Source: Pseudomonadales bacterium (GTDB lineage: Bacteria > Pseudomonadota > Gammaproteobacteria > Pseudomonadales > Azotimanducaceae). From it: 64,000 nt of DNA. Of the stretch, positions 28,897 to 35,972 are shown piece by piece (the first letter of the stretch is position 1; each line of letters opens with the position of its first letter). The position numbers were made by a program, and so were the translations under genes. The notes beneath the pieces were generated by a model. The model did no database searches, had not been told where the DNA came from, and was given only the letters and a program-made list of their open reading frames with translations. The stretch covers positions 1-64,000 of the forward strand of contig JAJEIQ010000044.1 of NCBI GenBank assembly GCA_022827905.1. The letters run 5' to 3'.

Positions 28897-29856
28897 ATGA
28901 CCAGCTCGGCCGGGAGCGCGGCGGTTGAAAAACAGGATGCCGCAGAAGCGGCGATGCTCGCCCGCATCGATGCCGGGGAGCTGTTCGAAGATGCGGCGGA
29001 ACTTTCCCCCCGCTACAAGGAAATCCTCCGTCAGACCGTCGAAATCGCCTCGATCAGCGAGATCAGCGTGCTCACTTGGGCCTGCACCGCCTTTCGCACG
29101 GCGCCCGACATCGGCGCCAAGATCGCCGTTTGCGCCACCATCCTCGATGAGGTCGGCCACGCCTACCACCAGGGCATTCTCGCCGAGCAATTCGGCGTGG
29201 ACGTGCATGCCCGCGCCTTCCGTGACGACATCGCCCACATCTGGACCTGGCCGATCATGGAGATCCCCATCCGCAGTTACATCGAGTTCGTGGTGATGCA
29301 GTCGATGCTCGACCGCGCCGGCCTGCACTGGACCAAGGACCTGGAACTGCACTGCAGCTACGCGCCCTACCGCCGCACGCTGCGCAAGGTGAACTTCGAG
29401 GAAGGCTTCCACATGCGCCACGGCAACTTCTGGACGGAGTTCTACTGGAACCACAGCGACGAGACCCGCGCTGCGGTGCAGCGCGCCATCGACTGGATCT
29501 TCCCGTTCGGCGTGATGTGGTTCGGCAAGCCGGACAATCTCAAGACGCGCCCGGAGCAATTGACCTACCGGGTGCGCGGCTGGAGCAACGACTTCATGCG
29601 CGAGAAGTGGCTTCAGTCAACCTGCGCCTTCCTGAACCGCCTTGGCGCCGACTTTCCCGCCGAATTCGACGCCGAAAGCAAGCGATGGGTGCTCACCATG
29701 CCCTATCCCATGCTCTACGACGCTGAAACCTACACCTGGAGCGGTGAGCGGTGCTCCCACGAGGCGTACTGGAAACACTCGCGCAAGGGCGGCCCCATGC
29801 GCCCGGCGGCCTACGAGCGGCTGCGCGGCGAAGTCTGGGGCGACGCGCTGTGGTAG
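28897..29856 (+). CDS. PaaA-like diiron monooxygenase catalytic subunit
   Basis: A 319-residue ferritin-like protein matching the catalytic subunit of ring-1,2-phenylacetyl-CoA epoxidase. Two ExxH motifs that would bind the diiron centre are seen: E85/H88 in LDEVGHAYHQ and E169/H172 in NFEEGFHMRHG. The C-terminus has MPYPMLYDAETYTWSG. AAGGA lies upstream of ATG 28897. It is the first gene of a five-gene operon (28897-31501) together with two half-PaaD genes, paaB and paaC homologues. No reductase (PaaE), ring-opening enzyme (PaaZ/G) or ligase (PaaK) is nearby, so the substrate may be a CoA ester other than phenylacetyl-CoA. Confidence 0.85.
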   Translation: MTSSAGSAAVEKQDAAEAAMLARIDAGELFEDAAELSPRYKEILRQTVEIASISEISVLTWACTAFRTAPDIGAKIAVCATILDEVGHAYHQGILAEQFGVDVHARAFRDDIAHIWTWPIMEIPIRSYIEFVVMQSMLDRAGLHWTKDLELHCSYAPYRRTLRKVNFEEGFHMRHGNFWTEFYWNHSDETRAAVQRAIDWIFPFGVMWFGKPDNLKTRPEQLTYRVRGWSNDFMREKWLQSTCAFLNRLGADFPAEFDAESKRWVLTMPYPMLYDAETYTWSGERCSHEAYWKHSRKGGPMRPAAYERLRGEVWGDALW

Positions 29857-30167
29857 TGGACCGCGCCGCCGTCGAAGCCGCGGTCGGCCGGGTGCTCGAC
29901 CCGCACATCAACGTGCCCCTGACCGAAATGGGGATGCTCGGCGGTGTGCAGGCGGACGCCGAGGGCAATGTCGATGTCTCCTTGGTGTTCCCTTGCCTCG
30001 GCTGCCCGGCGTTCACCATGCTCAAGGAGAACGTCCGCCGACAGGTGCAACGGGTGGCCGGCGTTGGCGAGGTGCGGGTGCGGGTGGATTGGGAAGCCCC
30101 TTGGGACCGGTCCCTGATGTCCGACCGCGCCAAGCAGTACGCCGCTCGCAGCGGTTACCGGATCTAG
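29850..30167 (+). CDS. PaaD N-terminal half: DUF59/MIP18-type Fe-S assembly protein
   Basis: A protein of about 105 residues with the MIP18/DUF59 fold: DPHINVPLTEMGML, the Cys motif FPCLGCPAFT and a C-terminal VRVDWEAPWDR. It matches the first domain of PaaD, which helps mature the phenylacetyl-CoA epoxidase system. The start overlaps the paaA-like stop (GTG 29850, or GTG 29856), indicating coupled translation. The zinc-ribbon half of PaaD is absent here and encoded separately two genes further on. Confidence 0.8.
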   Translation: MVVDRAAVEAAVGRVLDPHINVPLTEMGMLGGVQADAEGNVDVSLVFPCLGCPAFTMLKENVRRQVQRVAGVGEVRVRVDWEAPWDRSLMSDRAKQYAARSGYRI

Positions 30168-30181
30168 GCGGAGGCGCAGCC

Positions 30182-30418
30182 GTGCCGCTCGGCCGCTCCA
30201 CCAGCCTCGACCGGGTTTTCGAGGTGTTCGGCCGCGACCAGGCCGAGCGCCCCCTGTCCCACATCGGCAGCATCGTCGCACCCAACCAGGAACTGGCGGT
30301 GGCCCGGGCGCGCATCCTGTACTCGGAGCGGCCCTGGGTGGAACTCTGCGTGGCACCCGCCGAGTCGTTCATGAACTGCCTGCAGCAAGGGCGCGACGGC
30401 CGGGTGGGGCTCGCCTGA
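30182..30418 (+). CDS. PaaB-like epoxidase subunit
   Basis: A 78-residue protein resembling PaaB: RVFEVFGRDQAERPLSHIGSI (in the parts RVFEVFGR and LSHIGSI) and VARARILYSERPWVELCVAP. PaaB is a small regulatory or structural subunit that bridges PaaA-PaaC heterodimers. GTG 30182 has GGAGG about 8 bases upstream. It is somewhat shorter than the usual 95 residues. Its place between the two PaaD halves differs from the canonical A-B-C-D-E order. Confidence 0.75.
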   Translation: MPLGRSTSLDRVFEVFGRDQAERPLSHIGSIVAPNQELAVARARILYSERPWVELCVAPAESFMNCLQQGRDGRVGLA

Positions 30419-30627
30419 TGAACCGCGAAACCGCAGCCGCCGGCCACGCCCGGCAATTCCGCCCCACCGACGAGTACGATGGCCAAGTGCGCTGCCCCTG
30501 GTGCGAGTCCACCGACACCCGCCTGGTCAGCCCCTATGGCCCAAGCGTCGCGGAGATGATGTTCGAATGCTTGGACTGCAAGCAGGGCTTCGGCTGGCTG
30601 AAATGGCAGCACAAGTTGCCGGATTGA
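30418..30627 (+). CDS. PaaD C-terminal half: zinc-ribbon protein
   Basis: A 69-residue protein with two CxxC pairs (VRCPWCEST and FECLDCKQGF) separated by about 20 residues, the pattern of the zinc-binding tail of canonical PaaD. Its start codon overlaps the PaaB-like stop by one base. Together with the DUF59 gene it reconstitutes both PaaD domains as separate polypeptides. Its likely role is to help load or assemble the oxygenase; this is inference from PaaD. Confidence 0.7.
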   Translation: MNRETAAAGHARQFRPTDEYDGQVRCPWCESTDTRLVSPYGPSVAEMMFECLDCKQGFGWLKWQHKLPD

Positions 30628-30640
30628 CGGACGCCCCCGC

Positions 30641-31501
30641 ATGAGCTACCCCGCCGCCGTCAGTCAAGCGCTGGAAAGCGAGCTGCTGTGCCTAGCCGAC
30701 AGCAATTGGGTGCTGGGCCATTGGTACATCAACTGCATCCTCAATGGCCGGGAATTGACCGACTTCACCTCCATGGCCGGCATCGCCGAGGAAAAGCTCG
30801 GCCATGCCCGGGCCCTGTTCCGGTTCATGGAGGAGCACTACGAACTGCCCGAGTACCAATTGGAATTCGCCCGCCCGGCAGACCAGGTTCACGGCATGGA
30901 GTTGCTCGACGCGCCTCCCGGCAACTGGGCAGACTTCGTTTTGACGCTGTACTTGGCAGACAAGGCGCTGTGGCGGTTCGCCGACACCTTGCGCACGGGC
31001 GGTTTCGCGCCGGTTGCCAACCTAGTCACCAAGTTCGGTGAAGAAGCCTACTTCCACCAACTCTGCATCGACGGCTGGCTGAAGGCGTTGGATGAGGGCG
31101 AACGGGGCGACCTGGCCGCGGCGCTGCGGGGCCGGCTGCCGCCGGTGTTCCGCTGGTTCCACAGTCCGGCTCCCGACCCGTTGCTGGAAGCCGGAATTCG
31201 CACCGAGCCTCTGGCCCATGCCAAGGACCGCTTCGCGGCCGATGTCCAGGACTTGATCGAATCGGTGCCGGAAGGATCCTCGGCATCCAGCACGGCGCTT
31301 GCCCAAGGCGTCGATCCGACGGACTGGGATGCCCAGCGGCGGCGTCCTCAGGGCAGCGTCCTGCCGCCGCGCCTGTGGGAGTCGATGACACCCACCAGCG
31401 AGGCGGCCAAGTTGGCCCGCCGCCCGTTGGCGGTCAGCATAGACGACAACATCGATCTGTTTGGCAAAGTCAAGAAAGACGACACCGAACCGCAATTCTG
31501 A
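30641..31501 (+). CDS. PaaC-like structural subunit of diiron monooxygenase
   Basis: A 286-residue ferritin-like helical protein. Opening LCLADSNWVLGHWYINCILNG and FTSMAGIAEEKLGHARALF (seen in pieces) match PaaC, the non-catalytic partner of PaaA; the ExxH metal motif is not complete here, as expected for PaaC. A 40-residue C-terminal tail (about 245-286) is longer than in the enteric protein. It is the last gene of the operon and converges on a ferredoxin gene with only 22 bases between stops. Confidence 0.8.
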   Translation: MSYPAAVSQALESELLCLADSNWVLGHWYINCILNGRELTDFTSMAGIAEEKLGHARALFRFMEEHYELPEYQLEFARPADQVHGMELLDAPPGNWADFVLTLYLADKALWRFADTLRTGGFAPVANLVTKFGEEAYFHQLCIDGWLKALDEGERGDLAAALRGRLPPVFRWFHSPAPDPLLEAGIRTEPLAHAKDRFAADVQDLIESVPEGSSASSTALAQGVDPTDWDAQRRRPQGSVLPPRLWESMTPTSEAAKLARRPLAVSIDDNIDLFGKVKKDDTEPQF

Positions 31502-31523
31502 GCGTCGGAGCTAGGCCGCGAAC

Positions 31524-31841
31524 TCAGCCGTTGTCCGCAATCCTCAGTTCGATCCCGTCGAGTGCCTCGGTCATGTGGATCTGACAGGCCAAGCGGCTGT
31601 TGCCGCGCCGGTTCTCCACCATGCACAGCATGCTCTCCTCAAGATCCCCGACCGCAGGCAGGCGGGAAAGCCACTCGCCGCTGATGAATGAGTGACAGGT
31701 GCCGCAGGCCGCAGCGCCGCCGCACTCCGCCACCATGCCGGGAATCTGCTGGTTGAAGGCCCCCTCCATGAGCGTGAAGCCAACGCCGACCTCCTCTTCG
31801 TGGCGCTCGCCGAGCGGGTCGATGTAGATGACGGTGGGCAT
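31524..31841 (-). CDS. Adrenodoxin-type 2Fe-2S ferredoxin
   Basis: A 105-residue plant/adrenodoxin-fold ferredoxin. Cluster ligands are in CGGAAACGTC (C-x5-C-x2-C) and LACQI (fourth Cys). The position next to the PaaABC-like operon, which lacks a PaaE reductase, makes it a candidate electron donor to the diiron enzyme; it could equally serve the P450 or another oxygenase in the window. Its promoter would lie in the repeat-filled region after 31842. Confidence 0.85.
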   Translation of the reverse strand: MPTVIYIDPLGERHEEEVGVGFTLMEGAFNQQIPGMVAECGGAAACGTCHSFISGEWLSRLPAVGDLEESMLCMVENRRGNSRLACQIHMTEALDGIELRIADNG

Positions 31842-31920
31842 GGCAAATCGGCGGACAAAACGGCAACAGGGCGCTGAGCTTACCCCAACTGTCCACCCGC
31901 CAACGCTCCAAGGAAGACCT

Positions 31921-32109
31921 GGAGCAAGGGCACGCCCTCCCGGAACGAGGGCACGCGCTCCCGGAACGAGGGCATCTTGCCCTCGGATTGAACCAAGGGA
32001 CCCCGTCCAGGGCGGGACGCCCCTCGCTCCAAGGAAGGCGCCGGAACGAGGGCATCTTGCCCTCGAACCGAACCAAGGGATTCCGTCGAGGGCGGGACGC
32101 CCTCGCTCC
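31921..32109. repeat. Cluster of six family A repeats, partly an 80-base duplication
   Basis: Variant copies lie at about 31921-31939, 31942-31961, 31963-31987, 32006-32030, 32043-32067 and 32085-32109, in alternating orientation. The last four form two direct copies of an approximately 80-base unit (copy, AACCAAGGGA-type spacer, inverted copy). This fills most of the 354-base gap between the ferredoxin and the enoyl-CoA hydratase genes; nothing else but a promoter is seen there. Spacers are not unique and units are palindromic, so it is not a CRISPR array. Confidence 0.85.
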
Positions 32110-32144
32110 GGGAAGCTCCGCTACAGCCGACCGGGGCAAACTCC

Positions 32145-32150
32145 TATAAT
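32145..32150 (+). promoter_or_regulatory. TATAAT box upstream of the enoyl-CoA hydratase gene
   Basis: A consensus -10 hexamer TATAAT lies 46 bases before the ATG at 32196, directly after the repeat cluster. A good -35 is not seen at 17 bases (the repeat edge is there). AGGAG follows near 32186 as ribosome-binding site. Confidence 0.5.
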
Positions 32151-32195
32151 CCCTGCGCAGCTTGCCCCGAGTCAGACCAAAAAACAGGAGCCATC

Positions 32196-32987
32196 ATGGA
32201 ATTCAGCGACTACCAGCGCCTCAAGCTCAGCCGCCGCGGCCGCATCCTCGTCATCGCCATCGACAACGGCCGGATGAACGCCATTGACGGGCGCATGCAC
32301 AAGGAACTGGCGCGGGTGTTTATCGATGCCCAGGACGACGACGGCAGCGACCTCGTCATACTAACCGGCAACGGACGCGCCTTCTGCGCCGGCGGCGACA
32401 TGGAATGGTTCCAGATGACCATCGAGAACCCCAAGGAGTTTCGGGCCATCCTCCCGGAAGCCAAGCGCATCGTGACCTCGCTGCTCGATATGGAGAAACC
32501 ACTGATCTGCCGGCTGAACGGCGCCGCCGCCGGGCTCGGCGCCACCATTGCCCTGATGAGCGATGTCATCATCGCCGCCGACACCGCAGCGATTGGCGAC
32601 CCCCACGTCAAGGTGGGCTTGGTGGCGGGCGATGGCGGCGCGATCATCTGGCCGCAGTTGATCGGCTTCGCCCGGGCCAAGGAACTGCTCATGACCGGCG
32701 ACATGCTGCCGGCCACCGAGGCGGAGCGCCTCGGACTGGTCAACTATGCCGTGCCGGCGGACGAGCTCGATGCCAAGGTGGACGAAATCGCCGGCAAGAT
32801 CCTGGGCAATCCGCGCTGGGCGGTGCGCTGGACCAAGACGGCAGCCAACATCCCATTGCGGGAGCTTGCCGCCAAGCTCACCGACGCCGCCCTCGCCTAC
32901 GAGCTGGTCACCAACACCACGGAGGACCGCCGGGAAACCGTGGCTGCCTTCGTCGAAAAGCGCCAGCCCCAACTGACCGGCGAGTGA
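32196..32987 (+). CDS. Enoyl-CoA hydratase/isomerase family protein
   Basis: A 263-residue crotonase-fold protein. The oxyanion-hole motifs are RAFCAGGDMEWF and LNGAAAGLGATIALMSDVIIA, and the substrate loop has GDPHVKVGLVAGDGG. The glutamates that hydratases use (one near each oxyanion motif) are not both obvious: the second site reads VAGDGG rather than xxPExG, so isomerase or other crotonase chemistry is possible. An AGGAG ribosome site precedes ATG 32196. Next comes an AraC regulator on the same strand. Confidence 0.85.
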   Translation: MEFSDYQRLKLSRRGRILVIAIDNGRMNAIDGRMHKELARVFIDAQDDDGSDLVILTGNGRAFCAGGDMEWFQMTIENPKEFRAILPEAKRIVTSLLDMEKPLICRLNGAAAGLGATIALMSDVIIAADTAAIGDPHVKVGLVAGDGGAIIWPQLIGFARAKELLMTGDMLPATEAERLGLVNYAVPADELDAKVDEIAGKILGNPRWAVRWTKTAANIPLRELAAKLTDAALAYELVTNTTEDRRETVAAFVEKRQPQLTGE

Positions 32988-33027
32988 CCGAGGGCACAAT
33001 CGCCGGTCGCTAAGTCAGGATGACGCC

Positions 33028-34077
33028 GTGGAAGCAACGCCGCCACTGAAGAAGTCCTCTTTCGGGCCAATCGCCGTCGCCATCTACCAGACGCTGGAGT
33101 CCTACGGCGTCGATGCCGACCAGGTGATGCGCAACGCCGGCGTGGACCTCGCCCGCGTGCAGGATCCCACCACCCGCCTGGAGCCCTCGGTGCATCGCCG
33201 CATCGTGGGAGAGGCCGTGGAGCGCACCGGCGACTGCAGCTTCGGGCTGCGCTTCTCCGATTTCGTGCATCCGACCTCCTTTCACGCCCTCGGGCTGGCG
33301 CTGCTCTCAAGCAGCACCCTCAGCGCGTTCTGCAAGCGCTGGGTGCGCTACCACTCGTTCATAACCACCATGGGCGAGGTCACCTTCGACGAAGCGGCCA
33401 GTGAGCCGGTGCTGGTCTTTCCCTCCCAGCAGCCGAACCCGAACTCCAAGGTGGGCCGGGCGATGATCGATGGGCAGATCGCCACGGTGCTCAAGCTCAT
33501 CCGCTTTATGTACCGGCCGGACTACTATCCGAGAAGGGTGGAGCTGATCTGCCCGGAAGTGCCCGGCACCCGGCGCCACTACGAGCACTACCTGGGGCCG
33601 AAGGTGCAATTCAGCGCCGAGCGCAACGGGCTGTACTTCGACCCCGACGACCTGACCGTGCGCCTGCCGGCGGCCAACGCCGAACTGGCGCGCCTGAACG
33701 ACGAGGTCGTGGTCAAGTTCCTGGCGCGGCTGGAGAAGGCGGACGTCGTGGCCCGGGCCCACTCCAAGCTCATTGAACTCCTGCCTTCGGGGCACTGCTC
33801 CAAGGCCGAAGTGGCCCGCGCCCTGCACATGAGCGTGCGCACGCTGCACAACCGATTGACGGCGGCCGGAACCACCTATCAGCAACTGCTCGACCGCACC
33901 CGCCGGGAATTGGCGGAGCAGTACATGCGCCAGCCGAACGTGTCCGTGAGCGAGGTGGCCTACCTGCTCGGATTCTCCGATTGCAGCAACTTTTCCCGAG
34001 CCTTCCACCGTTGGACGGGCCGCTCGCCGAGCGTGTACCGTGAACAGTCGAAGGCCGGCATCTACCCCGCCGCCTGA
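33028..34077 (+). CDS. AraC-family transcriptional regulator
   Basis: A 349-residue regulator with an arabinose-binding-like N-terminal domain (PF12625 type, residues 15-200) and a C-terminal double helix-turn-helix (KAEVARALHMSVRTLHNRL and VSEVAYLLGFSDCSNFSRAFHRWTG, given in parts: AYLLGFSDCSNFSRAF). The start is GTG 33028. Regulators of this subgroup often control catabolic genes for fatty or organic acids. It lies in a rightward run between the enoyl-CoA hydratase and a CoA transferase and probably controls these or the paa-like operon. Confidence 0.88.
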   Translation: MEATPPLKKSSFGPIAVAIYQTLESYGVDADQVMRNAGVDLARVQDPTTRLEPSVHRRIVGEAVERTGDCSFGLRFSDFVHPTSFHALGLALLSSSTLSAFCKRWVRYHSFITTMGEVTFDEAASEPVLVFPSQQPNPNSKVGRAMIDGQIATVLKLIRFMYRPDYYPRRVELICPEVPGTRRHYEHYLGPKVQFSAERNGLYFDPDDLTVRLPAANAELARLNDEVVVKFLARLEKADVVARAHSKLIELLPSGHCSKAEVARALHMSVRTLHNRLTAAGTTYQQLLDRTRRELAEQYMRQPNVSVSEVAYLLGFSDCSNFSRAFHRWTGRSPSVYREQSKAGIYPAA

Positions 34078-34086
34078 TTGCGCCCC

Positions 34087-35253
34087 ATGGCTGCCAAGGG
34101 ACCGCTGAGCGGATACCGGATCATCGAGATCGCCGGCATTGGCCCCGGCCAATTCTGCGGCATGTTGCTGGCGGACATGGGGGCCGAGCTACTGCGCATC
34201 GACCGCGCGGATGGAGGCGACCGCGGGGTCGCCATGCCGGCCAAATACAATCTGATGAACCGCAGCCGGCCGGTCATCGCGATCGATCTCAAGCAACCCG
34301 AGGGGGTGGAACTGGTCCTGCGCCTCTGCGCTGAGGCGGATGCGCTGTTCGAGGGGTTTCGGCCGGGGGTCATGGAGCGGCTTGGCCTAGGCCCCACCGA
34401 GTGCATGGCGCGCAATCCGCGGCTGGTGTACGGCCGCATCACCGGCTGGGGACAGGAAGGCCCGCTGGCCGACACGGCCGGCCACGACACCAACTACATC
34501 GCCTTGGCTGGCGCGCTGGGCACCTTGGGCGAGGCAGGACGCCCGCCACCGGTGCCGCTCAACCTAATCGGCGACTTCGGCGGCGGCGGCCTGTACCTGG
34601 CGCTGGGCCTTCTGGCGGCCCTGCTGGAGGCGCACCGGTCCGGGCAGGGCCAAGTGGTGGACGCGGCCATGGTGGACGGCACCGCTTCGATGATGACCCT
34701 CTTCTACGGCATGCTGGCGGGTGGCCTCTGGCAGGACCGCCGCGGTGTCAACCTGTTCGACGGCAGCGCCCCGTTCGTGCGCGCCTATGAAACGAGCGAC
34801 GGCGAGTACGTGGCCGTCTGCGCCATTGAGAGACGCTTCTTCACCGCCCTGCTTGAGGTCCTGCAGACGAGCGAAATCGACCCGGCCGATCAGTACGACA
34901 GAACGGCTTGGCCTGGGCATCACGCGGCGCTGGAAAGGCTGTTCAAAGGCCGGACCCGGGATGAGTGGAGCGAGGCGTTCGCCGGAACCGATGCCTGTTT
35001 CGCCCCGGTGCTGTCGTTAACCGAAGCGGCGGAGCATCCGCACAGCGTGGCCCGGAACAGCTACCTCACCGTGGACGGCATCCTGCAGCCAGCACCGGCC
35101 CCGCGCTTTTCCCGGACCCCGCCGCAAATCCAGCATCCGCCCACGGAAGCGGACGGCAACGCCGGGGACAGCCTGGCGAGCTGGGGGCTGAATGATGCGG
35201 AAGTCGCGCGGCTGCACCGGCTCGGCATTCTGAACTCGAGGAAAGGCGGCTGA
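34087..35253 (+). CDS. CaiB/BaiF-type CoA transferase or alpha-methylacyl-CoA racemase
   Basis: A protein of about 388 residues of the class III CoA-transferase family. The N-terminus GYRIIEIAGIGPGQFCGMLL and the block GHDTNYIALAGALGTLG resemble alpha-methylacyl-CoA racemase more than formyl-CoA transferase; racemases use the H/D pair in that block. A racemase would fit branched-chain or isoprenoid-tail oxidation together with the acyl-CoA dehydrogenases and phytanoyl-CoA dioxygenase in the window. ATG 34087 follows the AraC stop by 9 bases; TTG 34078 is a possible longer start. Confidence 0.85.
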   Translation: MAAKGPLSGYRIIEIAGIGPGQFCGMLLADMGAELLRIDRADGGDRGVAMPAKYNLMNRSRPVIAIDLKQPEGVELVLRLCAEADALFEGFRPGVMERLGLGPTECMARNPRLVYGRITGWGQEGPLADTAGHDTNYIALAGALGTLGEAGRPPPVPLNLIGDFGGGGLYLALGLLAALLEAHRSGQGQVVDAAMVDGTASMMTLFYGMLAGGLWQDRRGVNLFDGSAPFVRAYETSDGEYVAVCAIERRFFTALLEVLQTSEIDPADQYDRTAWPGHHAALERLFKGRTRDEWSEAFAGTDACFAPVLSLTEAAEHPHSVARNSYLTVDGILQPAPAPRFSRTPPQIQHPPTEADGNAGDSLASWGLNDAEVARLHRLGILNSRKGG

Positions 35254-35266
35254 CCCGGCGTTGACG

Positions 35267-35818
35267 CTAGGTGACGACCGACGCGCTACGTGGATCCCAA
35301 AGCCGACGCTCGGTGTCGCGTTCGTAGCCTTTGCCCCGCGGATAGGAAATCAGTTCCATCTGCATGCCCCAGGGCGTGAGAAAGTAGCACGAGCGTAGCC
35401 CGGCTTCGGGGCCCTCTTCGATTTCAGGCCCACCGCCACCGGGCATCAAGCGCACGTCATGCTCGCGCAAGTGCTGCATCGCCGCGTCGAAGTCGTCCAC
35501 ATACAGGGCGATATGATGCCCTCCCCAGTCGCTGTTCCTGGGCATCTCGCGACGCTGGTCGGGCGCCTCGTACTCGAACAGCTCGATATTGGTGTTGAAG
35601 CCGCAGCGATAGTGGCGCACACGCCGGATGACCGCGCGCGGATGCACGTTCAGCATATCCTGCATCCAGTCTTCGTCCTCCGACCCGAACGGCCCATGCT
35701 CGTAAAACGGCTCGAAGCCGAGCACGTTCTCGAAAAAATCTGCTGCCTCATCCAAGTTGGGAACCGTCAAGCCGATGTGATCGGTGCCCCGCAGTCCGGG
35801 TAGCCCCTTTGCTGCCAT
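35267..35818 (-). CDS. VOC-family (glyoxalase/dioxygenase fold) protein
   Basis: A 183-residue vicinal-oxygen-chelate protein with two beta-alpha-beta-beta-beta units. Metal-ligand candidates are H in GTDHIGLTVPN, H/H in WGGHHIALYVDD and E in MQMELISYP. Extradiol ring-cleavage, glyoxalase or epimerase activities are all possible. It converges on the CoA transferase with 13 bases between stops and diverges from the Rieske oxygenase, with about 150 bases for promoters. Confidence 0.8.
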   Translation of the reverse strand: MAAKGLPGLRGTDHIGLTVPNLDEAADFFENVLGFEPFYEHGPFGSEDEDWMQDMLNVHPRAVIRRVRHYRCGFNTNIELFEYEAPDQRREMPRNSDWGGHHIALYVDDFDAAMQHLREHDVRLMPGGGGPEIEEGPEAGLRSCYFLTPWGMQMELISYPRGKGYERDTERRLWDPRSASVVT

Positions 35819-35972
35819 GGCTGCAATCCCTATTCAGACGCTTAACGATCACACAATCGCCGGGCAATAACCAGTTCAACAACGCTCAGGCCGCCTCACT
35901 GTGCTGATGAAAACACGTACCGATGCGGATAGTATGAATCCGGTGTGAAGCGCAGGCATCGATCAGGGGGCC

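Noticed and set aside
31921-32109. CRISPR-like array
   Set aside because: Units are palindromic and in alternating orientation, spacers are short and repeated, and no cas genes are near.
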